From assembly GCA_946406585.1 (NCBI GenBank), contig CAMJLI010000134.1:1-5786 (forward strand): a stretch of DNA of 5,786 nucleotides. Reading direction: 5' to 3'. Of the stretch, positions 1-5,786 are shown in pieces (within the stretch, counting starts at the first letter, position 1; each line of letters starts with the position of its first letter). Made by a program: the position numbers and the translations under genes. Below the pieces are notes generated by a model, which worked only from the letters and a program-made list of their open reading frames with translations, was not told the DNA's origin and did not search any database. The stretch comes from an uncultured Prevotellaceae bacterium. Lineage in GTDB: Bacteria; Bacteroidota; Bacteroidia; Bacteroidales; Bacteroidaceae.

Positions 1-752
1 AGCAGATAGCCAGCCACAGCATAGCGGAAGCCGTTGAAGAAATTGGTGCAGATACCGATGAGTGTAAGATAAATCCATGGCTTGTTCTTGACCAAATCGA
101 CAAAAGGCCGGAAAGAGAATTTCTCCGCCCTCACAGGCTTCAGGCGTTCCTTTGTCAACAGTCCGCATGCCAATGTCATGGCAGCAGCCAAGATGCCGAA
201 TCCGGCTCCAAGGACAGCATATTGATGGCTCTCAGACCCACCCACCATCTTCTGCAGGTAAGGGAACGAGAGCAATGTGATGAATCCCATGGCATAAGCG
301 CCGACCATTCTGAACGAGGAGAATTGGTTCTTCTCGTTGTCGTCGTCGGTCATGACACCCAGCAGTGAGCCGTAAGGCACATTGACAGCCGTATAGGCAG
401 CCATCATGAGCAAATAGAGCGTGTATGCGTAAATGCGCTTTCCCACAGGCCCGAAGTCAGGCGTGTAGAGAAGCAATGCAAAAATAAGTCCAAACGGTAT
501 GGCACCCAAGATGAGCCATGGGCGGTAGGTGCCCCATTTGGACTGCGTGCGGTCGGCGAGGCTACCCATGAGCGGGTCGGTGACCACGTCAAACATGCGC
601 GCCACGAGCATCAGTGTGGCAGTATCAGCCACGGTAAGTCCAAATACATTGGTGAAGAATAGCGGGAAGGCTATAGACATTATTTTCCAAGTGATGCCAC
701 CAGCAGCAGCATCTCCGAGAGCATAACCGATTTTTTCTTTTAAAGAAGCCAT
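1..752 (-). CDS. GPH-family (MelB-like) sugar:cation symporter, N-terminal part, cut by window edge
   Basis: This is an inner-membrane secondary transporter, here probably importing mannobiose or another beta-mannan disaccharide. Reading the minus strand from the ATG at 752-750 gives 250 codons with no stop, running off the left edge, so the C-terminal half is missing from the window. The start MASLKEKIGYALGD is followed by hydrophobic segments at roughly residues 20-38, 43-62, 79-98, 107-127, 147-165 and 178-198, with a seventh beginning near 225. Between the second and third lies the family signature: Arg52, Asp55 and Asp59 in LVARMFDVVTDPLMG, then DRTQSKWGTYRPW at 67-79. Asp55 and Asp59 fall at the same positions as the cation-binding aspartates of E. 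coli MelB. It starts 17 bases after the phosphorylase gene ends, with an A-rich stretch (TTGAAAA) before the ATG. The substrate is inferred from the neighbours only; a xyloside or other oligosaccharide is possible on sequence alone. Confidence 0.9.
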   Translation of the reverse strand, partial: MASLKEKIGYALGDAAAGGITWKIMSIAFPLFFTNVFGLTVADTATLMLVARMFDVVTDPLMGSLADRTQSKWGTYRPWLILGAIPFGLIFALLLYTPDFGPVGKRIYAYTLYLLMMAAYTAVNVPYGSLLGVMTDDDNEKNQFSSFRMVGAYAMGFITLLSFPYLQKMVGGSESHQYAVLGAGFGILAAAMTLACGLLTKERLKPVRAEKFSFRPFVDLVKNKPWIYLTLIGICTNFFNGFRYAVAGYL

Positions 753-769
753 TTTTCAATACGATTATA

Positions 770-1936
770 TTACTTTAATTCCTTGTTTTTCCTTATCATT
801 TTCTTTATGGTTTCCACTGATGCGGCAGTGGTGAAGCCATCCTCCGGGGTGTTCATGCAATAGTCCACCAACTTCTCGATGGTAGATGTTGCCACGTGCA
901 TGCGAGTGTCGCTCGAAGCATAATAGATGAACACCTTGCCGTCGTCATCTGCAATCCATCCGTTGGCAAACACCACATTCATCACATCGCCCACATATTC
1001 CCATCCCTCGGGCACGAGGAAATAGCCACCAGGCTGTGCGATGACACGTGTTGGGTCGTCGAGAGCCGTCATGTACATGTATAGGACATAACGCAGTCCG
1101 CTGGCACACCCTCTCACTCCGTGAGCCAGATGCAACCACCCTTGCGGTGTCTTGATAGGATGAGGCCCCTCGCCATTTTTCACCTCCATAATGGTGTGAT
1201 AGTGGCGGGCGTTGATGATTTTCTCCTCTTTCACCTCGGCATGGGTGATGTCATCCACCAAAGCCCATCCAATGCCGCCCCCCGAACCAGTGTCGATGAA
1301 TCCATCCTGTGGCCGGGTGTAGAAGGCGTATTTCCCATTCACAAACTCTGGATGCAGCACCACGTTGCGCTGTTGGCTTGACGACTTGAGGTCGGGCAGC
1401 CGCTCCCAGTTTATCAAGTCCTTCGTACGTGCTATTGCAGCAGTGGCAGTGGCAGCAGAGAGGTCGCAAGGTTTGGAGTCATCGTGTCTTTCTGCACAGA
1501 ACACCCCATACACCCATCCATCCTCATGCTTGGTGATGCGCATGTCGTAGATGTTGGTAGCAGGGATGACATCATCAGGCATGGTGACCGGCTCCTCCCA
1601 GAATCTGAAGTTGTCTATTCCATTCGGACTTTCAGCCACGGCGAAGAACGATTTGCGGTCGGCTCCTTCCACCCTGACGACGATGACGTACTTGCCATTC
1701 CACTTTATGGCTCCACTATTCAATGTGGCGTTAATCATGATACGCTGCATGAGGTGAGGGTTGTCCTTCTCATTGAAGTCATACCTCCACTCCAGAGGAG
1801 CATGTTCGGCAGTAACAATGGGGTGTTCATACCTTGTGTAAATGCCATTTCCCCATTCCACGGGTTTGTTCTCACGGCTGAGCAACTGCTCATGGTGCAT
1901 TTTTAAGGCCTGCAACCTTTGTTCAAAATCAGACAT
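770..1936 (-). CDS. 4-O-beta-D-mannosyl-D-glucose phosphorylase (GH130, subfamily 1 type)
   Basis: This cytoplasmic enzyme should split beta-1,4-mannosyl-glucose with inorganic phosphate into mannose-1-phosphate and glucose, saving ATP in mannan use. The 388 residues begin [19 protein letters not shown], with no signal peptide, then an N-terminal helical arm and a five-bladed propeller fold known for GH130. The length fits subfamily 1 (about 390) rather than the shorter mannooligosaccharide phosphorylases of subfamily 2. Visible hallmarks are [20 protein letters not shown] (88-107), NIYDMR with Asp131, FCAERHDD (146-153), [18 protein letters not shown] (208-225), GEGPHPIKT near 255-263, and [14 protein letters not shown] (338-351). 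Asp131 has the same number as the general acid I recall for the B. fragilis enzyme. The ATG at 1936 lies 16 bases after the GH26 stop, without a Shine-Dalgarno site, and the symporter follows by 17 bases. The family call is firm; exact substrate choice is inferred from family and context. Confidence 0.94.
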   Translation of the reverse strand: MSDFEQRLQALKMHHEQLLSRENKPVEWGNGIYTRYEHPIVTAEHAPLEWRYDFNEKDNPHLMQRIMINATLNSGAIKWNGKYVIVVRVEGADRKSFFAVAESPNGIDNFRFWEEPVTMPDDVIPATNIYDMRITKHEDGWVYGVFCAERHDDSKPCDLSAATATAAIARTKDLINWERLPDLKSSSQQRNVVLHPEFVNGKYAFYTRPQDGFIDTGSGGGIGWALVDDITHAEVKEEKIINARHYHTIMEVKNGEGPHPIKTPQGWLHLAHGVRGCASGLRYVLYMYMTALDDPTRVIAQPGGYFLVPEGWEYVGDVMNVVFANGWIADDDGKVFIYYASSDTRMHVATSTIEKLVDYCMNTPEDGFTTAASVETIKKMIRKNKELK

Positions 1937-1952
1937 GGTGTTTTGTAGATGA

Positions 1953-3038
1953 TTATTCTTTAGACTGTATATCTTTCAGGAACAGAGACTTTTGAGCCTC
2001 GTAGAACTTTTTGAAATCTGCAGCGCTAACCTGGTCGGCGTCAGGTGCGAAATATTCCTTATAATAATTACGCCAAGGAAGCAAGTAGGAAACGGAATAT
2101 TTCTCCACGATCGGCTGCAACACACGCGTCCACCATGTGGAGTCGGGAATGTTCTTGTAGCCACATTCCGTCATGGCATAAAGTTTTCCGTTTTCCTTTG
2201 CGAATTCGCTAATGAACGTCAAGTCGCTGTTCAACTGCTTTACGAAGTCCTCTTCAGTACCCCACTGATAAGCATCCTCTCCAATAAGTGCCACGCGGTC
2301 GTTTCCTGGATAGCGTGCCAAGAAGCGCTCCTTTGTCCACTGTCCGTCGAGGTTTGGCGAATAGCTCCACAACAGGTTGTCAAGCCCCTGAGCATTGAGA
2401 TAGTCTTGCAGGAGGTTCCAGAAAGCCTTGAAATCCTCGTCGGAACAAAGTTTCTGTCCCCACCAGAACCAAGAACCGTTGTTCTCGTGCCATGGTCTGA
2501 AGATTACAGGAACGGGCTTTCCGTCACTTGTCTGAAGTGATTTCAAGAAAGTGGCCACACGCTCCATCCAAGTATTGAACTTCGCCTTCACGGAGTCGTT
2601 GCCGAGGATTTGCGCAATCACTGTGCTGTCGCTCACATCCCATGCCGTTCCTCCAGTGACGGGATTGCGAGGGTGCCAGCTGATGGTGACGATGCCTCCA
2701 CGCTCATGATGCTTGATGATGGCATCATGTATGCGCTGGAACGACACGCTGTCCAGATTCTTATCGTCGCCCATCTCTATTCCACCCAGGTCGAATCCCA
2801 TAATGGCGGGATAGTCGCCCACGAGGTCGAGAATGTCGCTCTTCTCCACACCCGGCATGGTGTCCCCATCCCACTGTAGGCCGTAGAAAGGATCATCCTG
2901 ATGCCCAAACATGTAGCCTTTCTGCTGCAAGGCCTGCATACGCTCCAACAGACCCTCAGCGCCTGTCTTCTCTTTTTGTGGGGTCTGGCAAGCAAATGCC
3001 AAACAAATCGCCATAACAAACAACAATATTTTTTTCAT
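1953..3038 (-). CDS. GH26 beta-mannanase, predicted lipoprotein
   Basis: This enzyme hydrolyses beta-1,4-mannosidic bonds in mannan, galactomannan or glucomannan, with retention of configuration. The 361 residues start [17 protein letters not shown], a signal peptide whose Cys17 (in LAFAC) would be lipidated; Phe at -2 and Ala at -3 make it an acceptable but not ideal lipobox. The GH26 barrel fills the rest: GHQDD at 45-49, [11 protein letters not shown] at 120-130, the acid/base Glu185 in [14 protein letters not shown] (181-194), and the nucleophile Glu291 in YAMTECG (287-293). There is no binding module, so this is a compact single-domain enzyme like the mannobiose-releasing GH26 proteins of Bacteroides mannan loci. 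It sits 48 bases after the esterase gene and 16 before the phosphorylase gene. Whether it faces outside or the periplasm, and whether it acts endo or as a mannobiohydrolase, cannot be read from the sequence. Confidence 0.94.
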   Translation of the reverse strand: MKKILLFVMAICLAFACQTPQKEKTGAEGLLERMQALQQKGYMFGHQDDPFYGLQWDGDTMPGVEKSDILDLVGDYPAIMGFDLGGIEMGDDKNLDSVSFQRIHDAIIKHHERGGIVTISWHPRNPVTGGTAWDVSDSTVIAQILGNDSVKAKFNTWMERVATFLKSLQTSDGKPVPVIFRPWHENNGSWFWWGQKLCSDEDFKAFWNLLQDYLNAQGLDNLLWSYSPNLDGQWTKERFLARYPGNDRVALIGEDAYQWGTEEDFVKQLNSDLTFISEFAKENGKLYAMTECGYKNIPDSTWWTRVLQPIVEKYSVSYLLPWRNYYKEYFAPDADQVSAADFKKFYEAQKSLFLKDIQSKE

Positions 3039-3086
3039 GATGAAAGTATTATTATATTCTACAAATTAATCGGGCAAGGTATTGTC

Positions 3087-4367
3087 CTATCTCAGGTGCA
3101 TCTGCTCCAAGAGCCAATTCTCCCACTCGTCCCATTGCTCCTGATACCAGAAGTGGCCCGTCATTTGATAGACAGACAAAGTCTTTGGTGCATTCACCAC
3201 ATTATACACGGAATAAGCCGATGATGGCGGCACCACCTCGTCGTTGTATCCGAAAGAGTACCATCCCGGACATTGCACCCTTCGAGCGAAATTGATGCCG
3301 TCATAATAGCGTGCACCCTCCACTTTCTTCTGGTCGGGATTTTCCACCTGATAGAAATAATGCGGCCATCCACAAGCTTTCTTTTGCAGAGCCACCTCAT
3401 AGTCGCACATGGCATCGTGTACAGGTGCGAGGAAGGTGATGCGCTTGTCGAGAGCGGCCACGGCAAGAGAGAGGAACCCACCTTGTGAAGCCCCTGTGAC
3501 CCCCACATCCTTTCCATTCCATTGTGGCAGCGATGCGATATAATCTACCGACCGCACGGCACCCACCACCACTCTCTTGTAGAAATTCTTGTCAGGTTGG
3601 TCGAGGTTGGTCTCCCAATATCCATCGAGGGCAGACTCCCTGATATATTCATAAAACGACAAAGGCATGGTGACAGGTATGCCGTGAATGCCTATTTCAA
3701 GCACTATTGCCCCTTGGGAAGCAGTATACACGTCGCCGCCATACGGACGCGCCCCTGCTCCCGGCACCCTCAGCAGTGCAGGATACTTGCCTGGTTTCAC
3801 TGGCACGCACAAGATGCCGAAGATGCGGCTGCCGGGCTTGTTGTTCACAAAGTTCACCTCGTACACGTTCACATCCTCAGTGCAGCGGTCGGACAAGAGG
3901 GTGAGATGCGGGTCGAGGGCATTCTTGCGTGCTTGTTGGAGAGCATCCCCCCAGAACCGGTCGAAATCATCGGGACATTTTGTTGCCGGCATGATTTTCT
4001 CGGGCGAGAATGCTGCCGTGCATAGACCCACATAGTCCTTGCCACCCACATGTGCGGTGACCTTTAGCCGATAGAAACCCGGAGTCTTCATCGAACCACT
4101 CCATTTCATGGTGCCATCCTTCAAGACCACATCCTTTTTCACCACGTCGGGATACATCACGGGACCGGCCTCGTAATCCACTGCGACATTGTCGAGAAGC
4201 GTGCCCGACTTCCGCACATTAACGACGAATTGCGCTTTTTCGCCAGTCTTGTAATTCCAGTCCTTGTGGTCGGGAGTAACCGTCACCACGATATTCTTTC
4301 CGATTATCTGCGCCATGGCTGGCATCATGGCAAAAATCAGGCAAAAGAGAAGATATGTTTTTTTCAT
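3087..4367 (-). CDS. CE7-type acetyl (mannan/xylan) esterase with N-terminal beta-sandwich-like domain
   Basis: This is a secreted alpha/beta hydrolase of the acetyl xylan esterase (AXE1, CE7) family, likely removing acetyl groups from mannan-derived oligosaccharides in the periplasm. The 426 residues start with a signal peptide, MKKTYLLFCLIFAMMPAMA, and probable cleavage between Ala19 and Gln20; there is no lipobox cysteine. Residues about 25-120 look like an Ig-like beta-sandwich (alternating strands, GFYRLKVTAHVGGKDYVG at 97-114). The hydrolase domain follows with RPYGGD (207-212), the nucleophile Ser294 in TGASQGG, Asp376 in GYNDEVVPPS, and His405 in TGHFW, so the triad is complete. Classical CE7 enzymes are near 320 residues; the extra length is the N-terminal domain. 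It lies between the two mannanase genes, 52 bases after GH5 and 48 before GH26, which points to acetylated mannan as substrate. Acetyl xylan activity is the family default, so the mannan role is inference. Confidence 0.88.
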   Translation of the reverse strand: MKKTYLLFCLIFAMMPAMAQIIGKNIVVTVTPDHKDWNYKTGEKAQFVVNVRKSGTLLDNVAVDYEAGPVMYPDVVKKDVVLKDGTMKWSGSMKTPGFYRLKVTAHVGGKDYVGLCTAAFSPEKIMPATKCPDDFDRFWGDALQQARKNALDPHLTLLSDRCTEDVNVYEVNFVNNKPGSRIFGILCVPVKPGKYPALLRVPGAGARPYGGDVYTASQGAIVLEIGIHGIPVTMPLSFYEYIRESALDGYWETNLDQPDKNFYKRVVVGAVRSVDYIASLPQWNGKDVGVTGASQGGFLSLAVAALDKRITFLAPVHDAMCDYEVALQKKACGWPHYFYQVENPDQKKVEGARYYDGINFARRVQCPGWYSFGYNDEVVPPSSAYSVYNVVNAPKTLSVYQMTGHFWYQEQWDEWENWLLEQMHLR

Positions 4368-4419
4368 TATGATAGTGATTTGTATTCTTTAATGATGTTG
4401 GGTGTCATGCCAATTGTTG

Positions 4420-5712
4420 TCACTTGCCGATGGCCGCCATGCGGTCCACCTCCGACTTCACCACCTGCAGTGTGGAAGAGTCGGAAGCGAACACAGAATT
4501 CAGTCCCTGGTCTTCTTGTGCCGGGTCTCCGGTATAGTCGTCGCCCACTTGCCATTGGTTGTGCTTCGGCTCAGCAAAGCCTCCCCATCCCCAGAAGTTG
4601 CAACCGGCGAAGAAGCCACCATTAGTGGCATTGTCGCCAACCAAGGAGAACACAAAGCGGTAGAAATTGTCGCGTCCTGTCGTTGGTGTGTCTTTTGTGA
4701 ACAGGAAGCCATCGCGCGGATAGCCGAACTCCTCCATCACCAATGGTTTTTTGATACGTGCGCAGATGTCGAGGTGTCGCTCTATGTAGTCCTTTGCCTT
4801 CACGCAGCTGGAGTCAACGTCCTCCACGAGATGGTCTTTTCTTGCCCATGACCAGTTGTATGGCCAAAGGTGGATGTTGCAGTAGTCGATGTTGGTGTCG
4901 CTGCATATTCTCTCATATGCCTCAAAGTCGCCCTCGCATCCCCATGCGCCCTCACTTCCTACGGAAATGAGGTGGTTGGGGTCGAGCCTGCGGATGAGTG
5001 CGGAAGCCTCGGCAAGCCATTTCTCGAAGTCGGGCAAGGCCTCCTTGCTGAACGCCCTGGGCTCATTGCCTATTTGCCATGACATGATGGCGGGGTCGTC
5101 CACATATTTCAGTCCTGTGTATTGGTTTGTCCTCCCTATTATGGCCTTCACATAGTCGTAGAAGAGCTGGTGGGCTTTCTCACAACCGGCATATTTCTCC
5201 ACAAACTTCATGTAAGCAGGGTATCCATCCTCATTGGGTCTTGGAGCCTTGCCTTCGCCGGCATGTTCCAGATAGAATCCATATCCCCCACTCCACTCCC
5301 AGGAGTTGTTGAGATAGAGCACAGCCACCATGTCCCTCTTGCCCAATTCCTGCATGAGGAAGTCAAGACCGGCAAGAATGGTGTCGTTGTATACTCCAGG
5401 TGCCACTTGCAGTGTGGGTTCCACCTTTGTGGTGACCCCTCTCTCGCCATCGCTTCCAACTAGGATGCGAAGGTTGTCGATGCCCATTTGCTTCATGTAG
5501 TCGAGTTCGCGGCACAGGCGGTCTCGGTTGCCACCTTGCCCCTCGCTACCGAGTATGGCTCCATACCAGAAGTTTGTGCCAACGAAATAATACGGTTTTC
5601 CGTTGCGCACGAAATGACCATTTTCTACACTTACAAAAGGGTTGCCGACCGGTTCTGTGTTGCATGAACATAGAGTCATGGCCATAGCCAAGAAGAAGAG
5701 AATTTTACGCAT
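4420..5712 (-). CDS. GH5 (probably subfamily 7) beta-mannanase or exo-beta-mannosidase, predicted lipoprotein
   Basis: This retaining clan GH-A hydrolase most likely cuts beta-1,4-mannan or mannooligosaccharides outside the cytoplasm. I chose the ATG at 5712 (430 residues) because it opens a proper lipoprotein signal, MRKILFFLAMAMTLCSC, with Cys17 as lipidation site; an in-frame ATG 72 bases upstream would add MYQILSLKYYSMLFFFVYF and bury this signal. After Cys17 come the barrel motifs: GTNFWYGAILGSEGQGG (45-61), NLRILVGSDGE (80-90), NNSWEWSGGYGFY (135-147), the acid/base Glu217 in SWQIGNEPRAF, HLWPYNWSW (281-289), the nucleophile Glu328 in VMEEFGYPRDG, and the aromatic WGWGG (374-378). No extra module is visible. 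It is the first gene of the probable operon. The GTNFWYG and GQGG regions recall GH5_7 members that include an exo-mannosidase (Cellvibrio CmMan5A, from memory), so endo or exo action is open. Confidence 0.88.
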   Translation of the reverse strand: MRKILFFLAMAMTLCSCNTEPVGNPFVSVENGHFVRNGKPYYFVGTNFWYGAILGSEGQGGNRDRLCRELDYMKQMGIDNLRILVGSDGERGVTTKVEPTLQVAPGVYNDTILAGLDFLMQELGKRDMVAVLYLNNSWEWSGGYGFYLEHAGEGKAPRPNEDGYPAYMKFVEKYAGCEKAHQLFYDYVKAIIGRTNQYTGLKYVDDPAIMSWQIGNEPRAFSKEALPDFEKWLAEASALIRRLDPNHLISVGSEGAWGCEGDFEAYERICSDTNIDYCNIHLWPYNWSWARKDHLVEDVDSSCVKAKDYIERHLDICARIKKPLVMEEFGYPRDGFLFTKDTPTTGRDNFYRFVFSLVGDNATNGGFFAGCNFWGWGGFAEPKHNQWQVGDDYTGDPAQEDQGLNSVFASDSSTLQVVKSEVDRMAAIGK

Positions 5713-5786
5713 GTTGATTTTTTTTGCAAAATAAACAAAAAAAAACAACATGGAATAATACTTTAATGACAGAATTTGATACAATT
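5713..5786 (-). promoter_or_regulatory. AT-rich leader before the operon, possible promoter region
   Basis: The bases before the GH5 start are very AT-rich, with long T runs on the coding strand, and end in an A-rich stretch (GCAAAAAAAATCAAC) just before the ATG, as is common before Bacteroidota genes that lack a Shine-Dalgarno site. On the coding strand TTATTTTG at 5734-5727 differs by one base from the Bacteroides -7 element TAnnTTTG, but no good -33 TTTG stands at the right distance and the transcript leader would be only a few bases. The call is therefore a candidate region, not a mapped promoter; the true promoter could lie beyond the right edge if another gene of the operon precedes. 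Confidence 0.25.

Noticed and set aside
1992..2540. Plus-strand open frame of 182 codons across the GH26 gene
   Set aside because: It is fully antisense to a gene with intact catalytic motifs, has no recognisable domain, and reflects codon bias of the true strand. The same holds for the long plus-strand frames at 1484-1906, 3522-4025 and 4402-4851.
4392..4408. Small inverted repeat ATGA...TCAT in the gap between the GH5 and esterase genes
   Set aside because: A four-base stem without GC pairs or a T run is too weak for a terminator or operator and is expected by chance.
5727..5734. TTATTTTG as a Bacteroides -7 promoter element
   Set aside because: One mismatch in a T-rich stretch, no -33 partner at the usual distance, and too close to the start codon; kept only as a low-confidence region.
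5713..5784. In-frame upstream ATG that would add 24 residues to the GH5 protein
   Set aside because: The added part lies in AT-rich leader sequence and would place residues before a well-formed lipoprotein signal that starts at 5712.
1..5786. Search by eye for tRNA, rRNA, CRISPR repeats, insertion sequences, or a new defence or mobile system
   Set aside because: The five metabolic genes fill nearly the whole window; remaining gaps are at most 74 bases and hold no repeat or structured RNA that I can see.

Overview
The window looks like part of a Bacteroidota chromosome, most like Prevotella/Segatella or Bacteroides. This rests on the style of the genes: lipoprotein and signal-peptide enzymes of glycan breakdown, AT-rich gaps between genes of moderate GC, A-rich sequence instead of Shine-Dalgarno sites before the starts, and close likeness (from memory, not a search) to the Bacteroides fragilis mannan enzymes. 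The genus is an inference.

All five genes lie on the minus strand and read from right to left, with small gaps and no convincing terminator, so they are probably one operon. In order of transcription they are: a GH5 (probably subfamily 7) mannan hydrolase lipoprotein (4420-5712); a CE7-type acetyl esterase with an added N-terminal domain and a cleavable signal peptide (3087-4367); a GH26 beta-mannanase lipoprotein (1953-3038); a cytoplasmic GH130_1-type 4-O-beta-D-mannosyl-D-glucose phosphorylase (770-1936); and the N-terminal 250 residues of a GPH/MelB-type sugar:cation symporter, cut by the left edge (1-752). The 74 bases right of the first gene are an AT-rich leader that may carry the promoter.

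Together they make a coherent beta-mannan pathway. The esterase removes acetyl groups, GH26 and GH5 cut the backbone to mannobiose or mannose outside the cytoplasm, and the symporter carries the disaccharide across the inner membrane. An epimerase, not in this window, would turn mannobiose into mannosyl-glucose, which GH130 splits with phosphate into mannose-1-phosphate and glucose. The core GH26, GH130 and symporter set is the known B. fragilis type of mannan cluster. The less usual parts are the CE7 esterase and the second, GH5, mannan hydrolase at the operon head. I see no sign of a wholly new system, mobile element, CRISPR array or RNA gene.
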